Source: Apoda limacodes
Lineage: Eukaryota > Arthropoda > Insecta > Lepidoptera > Limacodidae
Direction of reading: 5' to 3'
DNA: 64,000 bases
NCBI GenBank assembly: GCA_946406115.1
Contig: OX291553.1
Span: forward strand, 439,001 to 503,000
Shown here: positions 20,277 to 31,021 of the stretch, piece after piece
How positions within the stretch are numbered: position 1 is the stretch's first letter
How the letters are laid out: every line of letters begins with the position of its first letter
The notes under the pieces: model-generated
Told to the model about the DNA's origin: nothing
The model's input: only the letters and a program-made list of their open reading frames with translations
The model's database searches: none
Translations under genes and position numbers: made by a program

Positions 20277-22055
20277 GCAACTCGATAAATAGTGGATCCA
20301 CGCCTATTGCATGTCGAGGAATGTGTATGGAGTCAAGCAATGACAAACTCATGACAAACCGATTCCATGACTCTGTCACATCATCTGGTACCGCCAGTGT
20401 GTTTTTAAAAGCCAGAGGCGTTGCAATAAAATTTTTGCTGTTATTACGATAGGTGTCAATAATCCTAGCGGATCAATTATTTGCGAAACGTAAGATAATA
20501 TTGTACGTTTGGTAAGTTTATCGTGGTTTCCAAGTTGTGTGTTATAATTTAATTCATCTGTGCTACAATTCCAACCTAAACCAAGTGTTTTGCACTGTTT
20601 ATCGGATAAATTTAGTTGTTTTTTACCGTTAAAAGTAGGTCGATCGCATTCAAAGTTAAACATCCATTTTCTTAATGGAAAACACCCGGATTGCAATATA
20701 TTGTAAATTTTTCACATAAGTCTAGTAATTAAATTTTGTCATCCAGACCAGTTATTAGGTCATCAACGTATATATCTTCTGTGATGACTCGTTTGACATC
20801 CGGGTCATCACTAGTGTAGCCTAACTCTCGAAGGCATCTAACGGCTAAGTAGGGCGCGGATGATGATAAGTGTGTAAATGTGCCGTCGGATCATCGCGCA
20901 TAAAATGAGCTGAAGGTCACGATGACCTTCAAATATCCTTACTTGACGGTACATTTTTCCACGTCTCCACAGGCTATAAACCTATGCTGTCGCAAACGTA
21001 GCAAAATGGAGAACAAGTCTCCTTGTATAGGAGGCCCTACACGTTGAATATCATTAAGTGATACTCCATTTGACGAAGCGGCGCTGGCATCAAATACTAC
21101 TCGTAGTTTTGTGGTTGTGCTGTGTTCCCGAAATACTCCAAGGTGAGGTATGAAGTGATTAGGGGTCCCATGATTGTTACTGACAAGAGTCATATGACCT
21201 AAATATTCATACTCGCGCATAAACTCGCTGTACATCTTTTTATATTCAGGTACCCGTTGTAACCGTTTTTCTAACGACAAGAATCGGTTAAGAGCTTGAG
21301 GTTGCGATTCACCTATGTTTTGTGGTGATGATTTAAGAGGAATGCTGACACAAAACCTTCCGTCGTTACCACGCGTCGTAGTGTTGACGAAATGTTCTTC
21401 ACAAGCACGTTTTTCCTCTGTGTATGTATTACATGGCTGATGCATTTCCTCAAGCTCCCAGAACCGTCGTAACTGGTCATTAATCGCTTGAGAAAAATTG
21501 CAATGGCCATAGCTCACGTTGCGCCTATTGAAATGTACGGATCCTGCTAGCACCCAGCCTAATTTCGTATTTTGTAAAAATGGTCCGTTAGGTAAACGCA
21601 TTTTACCTTCTAGTAAGAAATCCCAGAACTTATCAGCGCCTATAAGTATTTGTACGTCTCGGTTTTCGTTAAAATGCGGATCGACTAACTGTAAGTTACA
21701 CGGAACCCTAAATTGTGCGGCTTAATTAGGTATTTTTGGTAATGTAGATGTGATATGCGGAAGCACTATACATTGTAAGCTCGTATTAAATGAGTTGGTT
21801 CGTGATTTTATTTTGATATCACACATTTACGTGGCATGTGTTATCGCATTACCAACTCCACGTATTTCATGAGTGGACTGTATTAACGAACGGTCTAAAG
21901 ATTTTCATAATGATTGCGTTATAATGCATCGCTCGCTCCCTGAGTCTAAAAGAACGCGGGCGACGTGATAATTATTATGTTGATCTGCTACTTCAACTAA
22001 TGCAATTGATAACAGGACCTGCTGCACACACTGATATTGAGCACATAACGTCTAA
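20277..22055 (-). pseudogene. BEL pol: aspartic protease and reverse transcriptase
   Basis: From the right: QQVLLSIALVEVADQHNNYH and ARVLLDSGSERCIIT (21920-22050), the aspartic protease with its D-S-G site, then STHEIRGVGNAITHAT. Frame 20939-21601 continues with MRLPNGPFLQNTKLGWVLAG, HFIPHLGVFREHSTTTKLRV, VVFDASAASSNGVSLND and GPPIQGDLFSILLRLRQ, the RT fingers and palm. After a stop the frame gives AVRCLRELGY and ITEDIYVDDLITGL, where YVDD is the RT active site. Frame 20376-20696 ends ISYVSQIIDPLGLLTPIVIT. A stretch between palm motifs A and C is deleted. RT makes the element cDNA; this copy cannot. Confidence 0.85.
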
Positions 22056-22059
22056 ATAA

Positions 22060-22180
22060 GAAAACACAGCTGATCCTTACGAACGTATAATATGAATGCC
22101 GCGCCCAACATGGCGACGGTCCACTGTCGTGCAGCTACCTTCAATATCATATTAATACGCTACATTCCTCCACACTAAAA
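22060..22180 (-). repeat. Gypsy polypurine tract and partial 3' LTR
   Basis: On the minus strand GTGTGGAGGAA (about 22167-22177) is followed by TGTAGCGTATTAATATG from 22164. A purine tract then TGT is where a gypsy 3' LTR should start. The supposed LTR continues only about 100 bp before the BEL protease frame begins, so it must be truncated. There is no second LTR in the window for comparison. Confidence 0.4.
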
Positions 22181-22400
22181 CTGTTATTAAAACTAAGTTA
22201 TGAACTAAATAGTACTTAGCCTAATTACAATTCTTAAGTCTTCATCTGCGCACAGGTCTAGGTCGGACTTGCGAGGTGGTTGGCGACATTGCGATCGGCT
22301 CACAAGGCCGGGGTTCAGTTGGGGTAGATAGTAGCGTATCGTTACGAGGAGGAGAGCTACTGCCCGGCGGCAACTGCTCAGATCGAGCTGGTGCTGGCTG

Positions 22401-23440
22401 CTAGCTGACTAATAGCGGACCCTCCGCCGCAATACTGCCTCGGCTGTGTAACCAGTCCCTACCAGACATTTCACGAGCTTTTCGATCGTCCTGATTAATC
22501 TCGGGCGTGTCTGTCTCAGGATTTGGTGTAACAAGCGAACTCCTAACCCTGCGTCTCAGTTGATTTATGTGACGATGTCCCTCGCTACCTCCTTCACCTA
22601 CTACTTTATAATTCGACGGGCCCAAGCACGTCTCGACCGTACCTGGTACCCACTTTTCCCCCTTTAAATATTGGCGATACCATACATTCTGACCAGTTCT
22701 CATAACCCTATCTGCCTCACCAGCTGCATTATCAACTTGCCGCTGCTGTATTTGTTTCATCCTAAATTCCCTATCCGGTCGCATTGCGTCTAACCGCGTT
22801 CGCAATTGTCTACCTAATAAAAGCATAGCCGGACTTTCCCCTGTCGATGCGTGTTCCGTGTTCCTATAATATAATAAAAAGGTATTAAGCATTTTTGTTA
22901 TGTTTTGTTTTTCGAAATTAGCTTTTTTAATAACTCTTTTTAAAGTCTTGACGGCATTTTTGGCAGCCCCGTTAGACGCAGGGTGGTACGGAGGAGAGAA
23001 TATATGCTCTATCCCAATACTGCTCAGGAAGGTCTTAAATTCCTGGCTTGTAATCGGTAACAATTTGTCTGGGTACCCCCCCACCTACTCCACAGTTCTG
23101 ATAACTTATCGATAGTTGTAGTCGCCGCAGTGCTATGTACACTAAAAACTTCCAACCACTTATACATAGCGCCAACAACAACCAGATAAGTCTTGCCTAA
23201 GATGGGTCCCATAAAATCGAGATGCAGTCTCATCCACGGTAGCGCGGCCAGGGCCAGGGGCGCAGTGCTTGTCGCGGCGGCGCATCTGCGTGCGCGGCAC
23301 ACGTGGTGCACGTGCGGCACGTCGCCTCCACTGCCTCATCGAGGCCGTCCACCACACGTAGCTCCGCGCTAATGCCTTTGACTTCACTATACCCATGTGA
23401 GGTTCATGTATCATTTGCAAAATCGTTCCCCTACAGATCT
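22401..23440 (-). pseudogene. Gypsy integrase, catalytic residues damaged
   Basis: Integrase joins element cDNA to the chromosome. The zinc-binding start reads HEPHMGIVKSKALARSYVWW (about 23360-23420). The core follows in another frame with LHLDFMGPILGKTYLVVV and KWLEVFSVHSTAATTT. The last part (22401-23084) has FKTFLSSIGIEHIFSPPYHP and ASNGAAKNAVKTLKR, where the usual catalytic Glu after SNGAA is Lys. The segment carrying the second catalytic Asp is lost in a frameshift near 23070. The C-terminus has VWYRQYLKGEKWVPGTV and ends at 22401. The enzyme is dead. Confidence 0.85.
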
Positions 23441-23449
23441 CCGGTATGA

Positions 23450-24852
23450 CGACCCACATTACACAACTATTCGTACAATTCCTTTTTTTATTAAAATAAG
23501 GACGCAAACCTTCAATGTCGCAATCCGTTGGCCAACCGTCCCGGATAAACATAAGTACTCTTCCTAAAATAGGATCCCTCGCCGTATGTTTCTTAATTTC
23601 CATACAATCTAAAAGTAAAGCATCTTGCGCGAAATGTAAGTGTGTTTGTTCCGGCAGTTTTAGTGAAACTAGTTCCTTGTTCGGTAGCGGCAACCTGGAC
23701 AACCCGTCTGCGCTGTAATCTCCCGTTCTTACATATTCTATATCATAGTGATATGCAGATAATATGATGGCCCATCGTTGCATACGGCTAGCTGTCATAG
23801 TAGGTATGCCGGTATCAGGCCCAAGGATCGATACGAGCGGCTTGTGATCCGTTCTTAGAGTAAAACGCCGGCCGTATATATAATGGTGAAATTTTTTTAT
23901 ACAGTAAATAATAGCTAGGGCCTCCCTATGTATCTGTGAATAGTTTTTCTCCGCTGGTGTGAGAGAGCGCGATGCGTACGCCACGGGTCGCTCCGCCCCG
24001 CCCGCGTCATCCTGCGACAGCACGCCACCGACCCCGACGCCGCTCGCGTCGCACGTCACTATTAGTGGCTTTTTGGGATCATAGTGTGCTAGGACTTCGG
24101 ACCCCACTAATTTATCCTTAATGCCTTGAAATGATTTTTCGCAGTTAGGTGTCCATTCTCAACTAACATTTTTCTATAGAAGATTGTAAAGTGGTACTAA
24201 ACTTTGACTAAAATTGCTAACGAATTTACTGAAGAAATTAACTAGCCCCAAAAATGAACGGAGTTCCGAAATATTTTGCGGCCTTTGAATATCCTTGACA
24301 GCATTATTTTTGCCGGGTCCGCTGTAACTCCGTCCTTCGATATTACATAACCTAAGTATGAAATTTCTTGTGCCAAAAACACACACTTAGATTTTTTTAA
24401 TCTCAATCCGTTATCTAGTAAGCGTTGAAACACCGTTTGCAAGGCTTGTAGGTGATCCGATTTTGTCCTCCCCCCTATTATGATATCGTCTATGAAAACG
24501 GCCACGTTAGGAATACCACGAAGCACATTCGTCATAATGCGCTGGAAAATACCCGGGCTGGAGGCTAAGCCGTACACTAATCTATTGTAGACAAATAGGC
24601 CCCGGTGAGTATTAATAACTTTGTATTTTTTTGACTCATCTAACTCAATTTGATTATAAGATTGTGATAAATCTATTTTACTAAAATATTTAGCCCCATT
24701 TAATGTGAACAGTATATCATCGAAGCGAGGTTACGGGTAACGATCAACTAATAAAACAGAGTTTAGAGTCGCCTTATAGTCTACACAAACCCTTAGAGAT
24801 CCGTCAGCCTTGTTGACTGGATCAAGTGGTAAGGCCCAGTCGGAGCAGTCGA
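23450..24852 (-). pseudogene. Gypsy reverse transcriptase and RNase H (3' of LINE)
   Basis: Right next to the LINE the frame reads SDWALPLDPVNKADGSLRVC (24780-24845), then YFSKIDLSQSYNQIELDE, YGLASSPGIFQRIMTNVL and FIDDIIIGGRT; F-I-D-D-I is the RT active site. QEISYLGYVISKDGV follows at about 24330-24380. RNase H (from 24107) has VTCDASGVGVGGVLSQD, YSQIHREALAIIYCI and LRTDHKPLVSI, with the expected D, E and D. Frameshifts occur near 24110-24390 and 24570-24610. The N-terminal part of this pol lies beyond the LINE, at 27893-28177. Confidence 0.88.
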
Positions 24853-25518
24853 GTTTTAAGAGAGGTAGGGCACTGCAGGTACTGCTCGAATAAGCCACCC
24901 GAACAACTAAAGCAGGGCATAGCGAGTTGCGCGTATGAGCGGCCTGAACTGGGGAAGTACCTCCACCTTACAGAAAACCGCGGCCATAATAACACTAACA
25001 TTGAGTAGTGTTGTGTTCCTGGCGGTGAGTACGGTTGCCAGAGCTCTTTGAGGATTCGCTGCGCGGACAGCGGAGGACCGGCGGTGCTTGTTGCTGTCAT
25101 GCTCGGCGTAGACGCGGCGTGCTGGTTCGGCGGTCAGGGAGACCTGATGAAACGGCTGACCGTTGGCCGCCCGCAGGTTGAAAGGGATCCCGAACCCAGG
25201 GATCACTTAATCTCCGCCCTGGGAGGCTGATCCGCCAGCCTGTGTAAAGTATCTGAAGTGGTAGTCGTGCCGGAGAAGGAGACCGGAGTGGACCCGGCTA
25301 CTACAACAGAGGGGGATCAGGGGCCCTTCCGCCCGCCGTGCCAGCAACCGTATCATCTGTTGCGAGCTTCGGCAGTCTTAGAACCGCACTTTTTGTCCTC
25401 TTAGCTGTCTGTGCAGTGAATCCTCATCCTTAGTCTTAGTAACTTTTTTTTATATATTATGACCATGAGAACGAAAAAGAAAAGAGTTTGTACAGCGGCT
25501 ACTCCATCCACATAAAAT
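24853..25518 (+). other. LINE copy 2, 5' region without ORF1
   Basis: A GC-rich stretch with 'ggcctgaactggggaagtac', 'cagaaaaccgcggccataat' and 'ttccgcccgccgtgccagca'. It has several ATG-poor open frames but nothing resembling a LINE ORF1 (no zinc knuckles or RRM). It is probably the 5' UTR plus the end of a deleted ORF1. LINE promoters normally lie in this part; none was identified. Confidence 0.5.
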
Positions 25519-26379
25519 GTGGATTTTTGCAACATCAGGGGTATTCACGCAAATCTTAACGCAGTCCACCACCATCTCGAAACTGCGCAGCCGACCAGTC
25601 TTTTTCTAACGGAGACGCAGATATACTGCCCGGCCGACACATCATACCTTCACTATCCCGGCTACAAACTTGAACACAATTTCATGAGTCGTGCCGGTGT
25701 ATGTATGTTCGTCCGGGAGGATATCTGCTGTCGCCGCCTTCATAGCCTTGAAGACAGGGACCTGTCGATATTGTGGGTGCGCGTAGATTACGGCGGCCAC
25801 CCTCGTATCTATGCGTGCCTATACAGGTGTCATAGCGGTGACACGGACGTAACTCGACTCTTCACGCACCTGAGTTTGACGGCTGACAATGTTCTAGAGA
25901 AATATCCCACAGCAGAACTAGTTATTTTGGGAGACTTTAACGGCCACCATCGCGAGTGGCTCAGTTCTCGAACCAATAACTATGCTGGGATATCTGCTCA
26001 TGAATTTGCTTTGACCTATGGATTCTCTTAGCTGGTACTTTCTCCAATGAGAATACCAGATATAGAGGAACATACGAGCTCCTTACTGGACCTTCTGCTG
26101 ACTATTCGTCCGGACGGATACTCCGTCTCAGTGGATGCGCCTCTTGGCTCCTCAGACCACTGTCTCGTTTGGACTCAAGTGTCATGCACACAACCCGATC
26201 CTTCGGGGCCAACTAATTGGCGTCGTTTGTGGCACACTGGGATGGATTGCGAGAATTTTACGCATCGTACCCGTGGAGGCAGATCTGCTTTAACTCAAAA
26301 GATCCTGACGTCTGCGCAGCCGCAGTCACTGAGACAATCCTTGCTGGTATGGAATGATATATTCCTAACCCGCGAGTAG
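25519..26379 (+). pseudogene. LINE endonuclease (copy 2), one stop codon
   Basis: Apurinic/apyrimidinic-type endonuclease that nicks target DNA. One frame covers about 287 codons: FCNIRGIHANLNAVHHHLET at the start, FLTETQIY with the catalytic Glu, RAGVCMFVRED, VILGDFNGHHREWLSS with the D-x-N motif, SLLDLLLTIRPD and APLGSSDHCLVW with the terminal S-D-H motif. A TAG at 26029-26031 interrupts it after LTYGFS. The first codon in frame is GTG; the true start is lost upstream. At 26380 the frame shifts and continues as KKRPWFNWSCRKAK in another frame toward the RT. Confidence 0.88.
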
Positions 26380-26513
26380 CTGCCGGCGTCAAAAAACGAC
26401 CGTGGTTTAATTGGTCTTGCAGAAAAGCTAAAATTCTTAAGCAAAATGCATATGAGGCTTGGACCACGGCTCGTTATAATAAGGATCCGTATATTTCTGA
26501 GTTAAAACGCAAA

Positions 26514-27760
26514 TTGAATGCTGCCTCGAGTTTTAGTAAGAAAGTGATGGAGCGTGTGATCAACACACAGCTTCTAAGATACCTAGAAGTACACGATCTG
26601 GTCAGTGGCCACGGTCGCTCGACTAGTGACCTTCTAGTGTATCTCACATACCGATGGGCACTAGCCATTGAGAGTCAGGGGGAGGCATTGGCATGTAGCC
26701 TGGACATAGCGAAGGCGTTCGATCAGGTCTGGCACCGGGGTCTTCTATCGAAGTTGTCATCTTACGGAGTGCCCGAGGGTTTGTGCAAATGGGTAGCTAG
26801 ATTTTTGTCCGGCAGACGCATACGAACCGTAGTTGACGGTAGTTGCTCTGATAGCATGGACATTAATGCTGGTGTCCCGCAAGACTCTGTGCTGTCTCCT
26901 ACGCTGTATCTACTGCATATCAATGACATGTTGGACCTCAACAACATACATTGCTATGCAGATGACAGTACTGGAGACGCTTTTTACACGGGTCGTGGAA
27001 ATATCCCTCGTTCCGTTGTGGAGGAAAACCGCGGAGAACTTGTGTCTCAAATCGAGACCACACTGTCCCAGGTCTCTGACTGGGGACGGGTAAACTTGGT
27101 CCGATTCAACCCTTCAAAGACACAAGTGTGCGCGCTCACCGCTAAGAAAACTCCATTCACTGTAGTCCCACAATTCCAAAACACTCCCCTCTCCATCTCC
27201 AACAGCATTGGGATCCTTGGTGTCGACATCTCCAGCGATGTTCAGTTCCGAGATCATTTACAAGATAAGTTGAAGCTTGCGTCCAAAAAACTTGGTGTAC
27301 TCAACAGAGCGAAGCAGTACTTCACGTCGGGGCAAAGGTTGTTACTTTACAAGTCGCAAGTTCGGCTCCATATGGAGTGCTGCTGCCATCTCTGGGCAGG
27401 TGCACCCGGATACCAGCTTGGCCCTTTTGACTCGGTTCAACGACGGGCTGTGAGAATTGTCGACGATTACAAACTCACTTGCGGTATCGAGCCCTTAAGT
27501 CTGAGGAGAGACTTTGCTTCACTGTGTGTGTTCTACCGCTTGTACAATGGGTTGTGTTCTGAGGAATTGTTCGAAATGATGCCCACGGCTACTTTCTACC
27601 ATCGCACCGCTCGCCATCGGCAGGAAATTAATTTTCACACTTTAGAACCTAACAGTGCGGTTTCAGAGAAACTTCCTCCCGCGAACGCTTAAGCTGTGGA
27701 ATGAGCTCCCTGCCAAGGTTTTCTGCAAGGACTACAGGAGTTCTTCAAGAAAGAAGTTAT
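26514..27760 (+). pseudogene. LINE reverse transcriptase (copy 2), fingers deleted
   Basis: An open frame of 392 codons (26514-27692). Palm motif A, CSLDIAKAFDQVW, is at residues 61-73. The usual V-P-Q-G motif reads VPQDSVLSPTLY (121-132, Gly to Asp). YADD is at 148-151. Thumb and C-terminal blocks SIGILGVDISSDVQFRDH, LYKSQVRLHMECC and WAGAPGYQLGPFDSVQRR follow. Relative to copy 1 the fingers (about 510 bp) are missing at the junction 26540. After 27692 a shift allows FLPRTLKLWNELPAKVF to be read to about 27750. It cannot have encoded an active enzyme in its present form. Confidence 0.9.
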
Positions 27761-27892
27761 TATAATTCTGAAGGGTCGGCAACGCGCAAGTGGTACCCCT
27801 GGTGTTGCAAGCGTCCATAGGCTACGGTGACCGCTTACCATCAGGAGGACCGTAAGCTTGTTTGCCACCTTAGTGGTATAATAAAAAAAAAA
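27761..27892 (+). other. LINE 3' UTR and A-tail
   Basis: The stretch 'aagggtcggcaacgcgcaag', 'aagcgtccataggctacggt' and 'ttgccaccttagtggtataa' ends in an A-run at 27883-27892. The same tail in reverse orientation lies at 7363-7475. LINE reverse transcriptases recognise the 3' end of their RNA, so such tails are the best preserved part of dead copies. Confidence 0.85.
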
Positions 27893-28609
27893 GTCGATGG
27901 GCTCGATGATGCCGCCACGGAGCATGGCGTCAAGCTCGGTATCGACGCGCTCGCGTAGCGCTTACCGCAAAACCCGCGCGCGGTTAAACACCGGCGCCGC
28001 GCCCTCGCCTATCCGTAGTTGCGCCTTGCCGCCCGTGAACCGACCCAGCGTGCCATCAAACAATTGTTTATATCTGTCCAAAAGTTCACTCATATTGTTA
28101 TCTGTTACTGTACCTGAATCGTGCGATTCAATACTGTTACAATTCTGTAAGTTTATAATAGGTATTTTTAATTCCATTAACCATTGTCGACCTATGAGAG
28201 AAGTAGTTCCGCCTTATATAACAAGCAATTCTAGTTTTCTCTCTATGTCATTATATAGCACCGATGGCAAAATAAACCCTTACGGCTTAATTGCTGATCC
28301 ATCAATAAACTTAAAAGATAAGTTGTAAGGTTGGATCTCCAAATAACTAAAATATTTAGTGTATTTATTTTTGCTTATACATGAAATTGGCGATCCTGTA
28401 TCGACTTCCATTAAAATTATTTTTTTATCTATAGACACAGGTAAACTCACCGGCTTATAGTCTCTTAAACACAATTGATGTAAGTCAACCGAGTCTTCTT
28501 CTGTCTCGAGCTCGTCCAGCTGCTCCAGCGCCGCTCCGTAGTGCAACCCACGACCACCTACTTGCGGCCCGGTGGCCGCACCGCCCAACCCGGCGGCGCT
28601 CACCGACAC
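27893..28609 (-). pseudogene. Gypsy protease and start of pol (5' of LINE)
   Basis: The frame 28280-28609 begins SVSAAGLGGAATG and includes MEVDTGSPISCISKNKY; D-T-G is the aspartic protease site (codons about 68-73). After a short gap, 27962-28177 reads MSELLDRYKQLFDGTLGRF, TGGKAQLRIGEGAAPVFNRA and a stop, then RVDTELDAMLRGGIIEPID directly at the LINE junction. This is the N-terminal pol segment that leads to the RT fingers. It is continuous with 24852 once the LINE is removed. Confidence 0.85.
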
Positions 28610-29334
28610 ACAAACCCGCCGGAAGTGACCCCGTCGTCCACACCGGCTGCAAATATAGTCACGGAACCCACAGTTCGCGTAACCGTAACTTGTCGTTCCG
28701 CACCCTTTGCAATTAGGCCACGAAGCCCTCTCACTTTGTTGCCCTGCAGCCGAGCTGCTGCGCCGGCGGCGGTGACGCCAGCGCCCGTGTGTGGTTGCGC
28801 TCGGCCCGTGCGCCCCATCCTTGCCTGCATCGCGTGCATGTCCCCGACGCTCCCCGTTGCCTCCGGCACGTTCCGCGCCTCTACCGCAGCAGCATCCCGC
28901 TCCGCCGCCTCCAAAGATGTTGCGATTTTGACGGCTTTTAAAAAATCCAAATTTTCATCCTCGGCAAACAACCGTTGACGAATTATATCACCTCCGCACA
29001 CGAATTGATCTCGTAGGTTTTCCAATAGGTTTTCGTTAAATTAACAATTCCGTGCAAGCTTCTTCAGCACTGCCACGTAATCACTCACCGTCTCAGCGGT
29101 CTGTTGCCTTCTCTGTCGAAACCGGTATCGTTCCGCGAGCACCGACGGACTCGGTTGCAAATGATTACGTAACAACTCCGACGCCACGTTGTACTCCAAC
29201 TCAGATGGTTTCTTTGGGCTCGCTAGGTTTACGAGCAGCTCATATGCTTCATCTCCCATCACCAATATCATAGTAGGCACTTTTAAGTCCTCCTTGACGT
29301 TATTAACTTTTAAATACATCTCAATGCGGTCCAT
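28610..29334 (-). pseudogene. Gypsy gag, N-terminally truncated
   Basis: Gag forms the particle and binds RNA. Frame 29041-29334 reads MDRIEMYLKVNNVKEDLKVP, MGDEAYELLVNLASPKKPSE and LLRNHLQPSPSVLAERYRFR. Frame 28600-29025 continues ENLRDQFVCGGDIIRQRLFA and AVKIATSLEAAERDAAA. In a third frame a zinc knuckle C-S-R-C-G-R-R-G-H-F-R-R-V-C (C-x2-C-x4-H-x4-C, near 28620) is visible. The first 30-40 residues usual for this gag are missing at 29334, where BEL gag begins. Confidence 0.82.
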
Positions 29335-30018
29335 TCTCGTTCCGTCGTTTTGTCGAGTTTGGAAACAATAATATAAATAATTACAGTGTCCCAGCTGTCT
29401 TCTGGTTCTTTTAAGATTTTTAAGGCCCGTAGATTTTTTTAAATTGTATCGACCAAGTTTCGCAATAAGTCTGGTGATTCTTTTGATAATGAATTAATAG
29501 TACATAATTCGTGTACATGAGTGTTGATAAGCAACCTACTGTTGTTGTATCAGTTTAAAATTAACTCCCATGCAACTGAGTAATTATTAGCCGAATACTC
29601 TATTGAGTCAATTACTAGTGCCGCATTACCTGTTAAACACGATTTAAGGTAATGGAACTTCTGTATACTCCTTATTTTAGTGGAATTGTGCACTAATGAT
29701 GAATAGGTATCCCTAAACTCCAACCAATGCTTACGGGAACCGTCAAAGGTAGGGATAGAGAATAGGTAATTTGACAGAATCATCCTCACTGTTGTTTGAA
29801 CAAGAACTTGTACATGATTCCTCCATCTTTAGTTTACACTCAGCACCAGCAACTGTGCTATAATAACTGTCTTCAAACGTATCGCGTTGTAATGATTGCT
29901 CATCTAAATCTACCTCTGGTAAAGATTCTTCTATTTTTGTCTGAAGCTCGTTAAATTCAGAAAATAGGCTAGCTGCTCCTTGAATGCGTAATTTTAAATC
30001 GATTCGCTGTTGAACACT
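29335..30018 (-). pseudogene. BEL gag, main part
   Basis: From the right: VQQRIDLKLRIQGAASLF and NELQTKIEESLPEVDLDEQS (29880-30010), then an acidic linker. Frame 29550-29789 has FDGSRKHWLEFRDTYSSLVH, KFHYLKSCLTGNAALVIDSI and YSANNYSVAWEL, the hallmark block of Pao/BEL gag (DUF1759 type). After a stop it continues HVHELCTINSLSKESPDLLR and ends at KLDKTTERE at 29340, where gypsy gag starts. Zinc knuckles are absent (lost in the junction). Two or more shifts and stops. Confidence 0.85.
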
Positions 30019-30529
30019 TTCAAAGTCAAAGTCAAAGTCAAAATGGTTTATTCAAATAAGGATTTTACAATCACTTTTGAATCGTCAAAGTTATAAAATA
30101 TTATTTTTTGAACCCTCCCACCTTCCCGCCGGTTCACAATGTTGTTGATTTCTACCGAGAAGAATCCGGCAAGAAACTCGATAGTTACTCTTTTAAAAAC
30201 ACTATCAATAATACAAATAAACTAAAATACAATTAATGTTTTAAATAAAAAAAAATTAGTCGTACAATTTTATGTTATTTCCATTTTAATTTGGTTTACC
30301 TATGCATCCTGTAATTGAGCATCATCAGTCCCAAGGATTTTTATCATTTACATAGTCTGAAATATTGTAGTATGCCTTTTTACAAAGTACCTGCTTGATA
30401 AAAGATTTAAATTTACTTATTGATAGATTTTGAATTTTATTGGGAACTTTGTTGTAAAAGTGTATACATTGCCCCATAAAAGAGTTACTTATTTTGTGTA
30501 GACGTGTATCATGCACCAACAGCTTTTTC
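30019..30529 (-). mobile_element. CR1/jockey-group LINE 3' end inserted in BEL gag
   Basis: On the minus strand the frame 30325-30519 reads LHKISNSFMGQCIHFYNKVP and FIKQVLCKKAYYNISDYVND, the C-terminus of a LINE ORF2, followed by 3' UTR and ending in three or four tandem 'tttgac' units (plus 'gtcaaa', 30021-30040). The copy at 53343-53840 matches closely. It interrupts BEL gag between TRFSKYIDNFTLE and VQQRIDLKLRIQ. Short-repeat tails instead of poly(A) are known from CR1/L2-type LINEs. Confidence 0.8.
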
Positions 30530-30700
30530 TAATGTGAAATTGTCTATATACTTAGAAAACCTAGTTAAACGACCTTTTACTATAGCTCGTTTTTTAACTA
30601 AATCGCGCAGTAATTGATGCGAGGTTTTAAGGGTGATCTTCTTGGAATTAACTTCTTTTCTAAGGCGCTTTAGGTGAAGATTTCACGTTCCCTTCTCGAG
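30530..30700 (-). pseudogene. BEL gag, N-terminal part
   Basis: One frame reads LRKEVNSKKITLKTSHQLLR and LVKKRAIVKGRLTRFSKYID followed by NFTLE at the LINE junction. It continues across the LINE into VQQRIDLKLRIQ. The start codon is not certain. The 5' leader up to the LTR at 30749 is short. Confidence 0.65.
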
Positions 30701-30748
30701 GTTGAAGCAGTAGTGTTGGTCTCAAAATCCGACTCGTAGGATCAAAAA

Positions 30749-31021
30749 TGTCGAGAGGGACGCTGTAGATGCTATATAATTTATCTTCGTGTAGACGCTC
30801 TTCAGTAAAATTATTAATGCGAATAACTGTTCATTAAATATAAAATACAAAAAAAGATTGAAATGTGTCGTTAACGTTTGCATAGGTAAGTATTTGCAAG
30901 TGCTCTCAAGATGGCGGGATTCCCCGTCACTGGTATACCCATTGGTCGTGAGTGATGTGACGTATGCGTTGTAGCTGGCCAATCGTGAGCCACGTTGAAG
31001 TTGCGTTTTATGGTCTCGACA
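30749..31021 (-). repeat. BEL 5' LTR (273 bp)
   Basis: On the minus strand it starts TGTCGAGACCATAAAACGC and ends GCGTCCCTCTCGACA, with inverted TGTCGAGA/TCTCGACA ends. Its last 125 bp match the truncated 3' LTR at 18259-18385 with several differences, so the insertion is not recent. It is followed outward by the target duplication ATAAC. Confidence 0.85.

Larger units (their letters stand above)
24853..27892 (+). mobile_element. Jockey-type LINE, copy 2, inserted in gypsy pol
   Basis: A 3.04-kb LINE with a 5' region, endonuclease, reverse transcriptase, 3' UTR and A-tail (27883-27892). It is flanked by AGTCGA at 24847-24852 and 27892-27897 (at least GTCGA, the last A being shared with the tail). 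Removing it restores the gypsy reading …GIIEPID-CSDWAL…. No ORF1 is visible, and about 510 bp between endonuclease and palm are deleted. It is nevertheless the youngest-looking insertion of the nested stack. Confidence 0.9.
22056..29334 (-). mobile_element. Ty3/gypsy element, 5'-truncated, inside BEL and split by a LINE
   Basis: Minus strand gag (28610-29334), protease and start of pol (27893-28609), a LINE insertion (24853-27892), rest of RT and RNase H (23450-24852), integrase (22401-23440), a purine-rich tract and a possible LTR start (22060-22164). No 5' LTR exists: at 29334 the gypsy gag is joined directly to the BEL gag. Excluding the LINE about 4.2 kb remains. The domain order gag-PR-RT-RH-IN is that of Ty3/gypsy (Metaviridae). 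Confidence 0.85.
18259..31021 (-). mobile_element. BEL/Pao retrotransposon, carrying nested insertions
   Basis: A minus-strand BEL element bounded by TGTCGAGA…TCTCGACA and flanked by the 5-bp direct repeat ATAAC (18254-18258, 31022-31026), which is typical for BEL. From the right it has the 5' LTR (30749-31021), gag (interrupted by a LINE tail), a chimeric junction with a gypsy element (22.06-29.33 kb), protease and RT (20277-22055), a foreign LTR palindrome (19.47-20.27 kb), RNase H/integrase start (18484-19467), and a truncated 3' LTR (18259-18385). Without inserts only about 4 kb remains of an element that is usually 6-7 kb. Confidence 0.88.
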
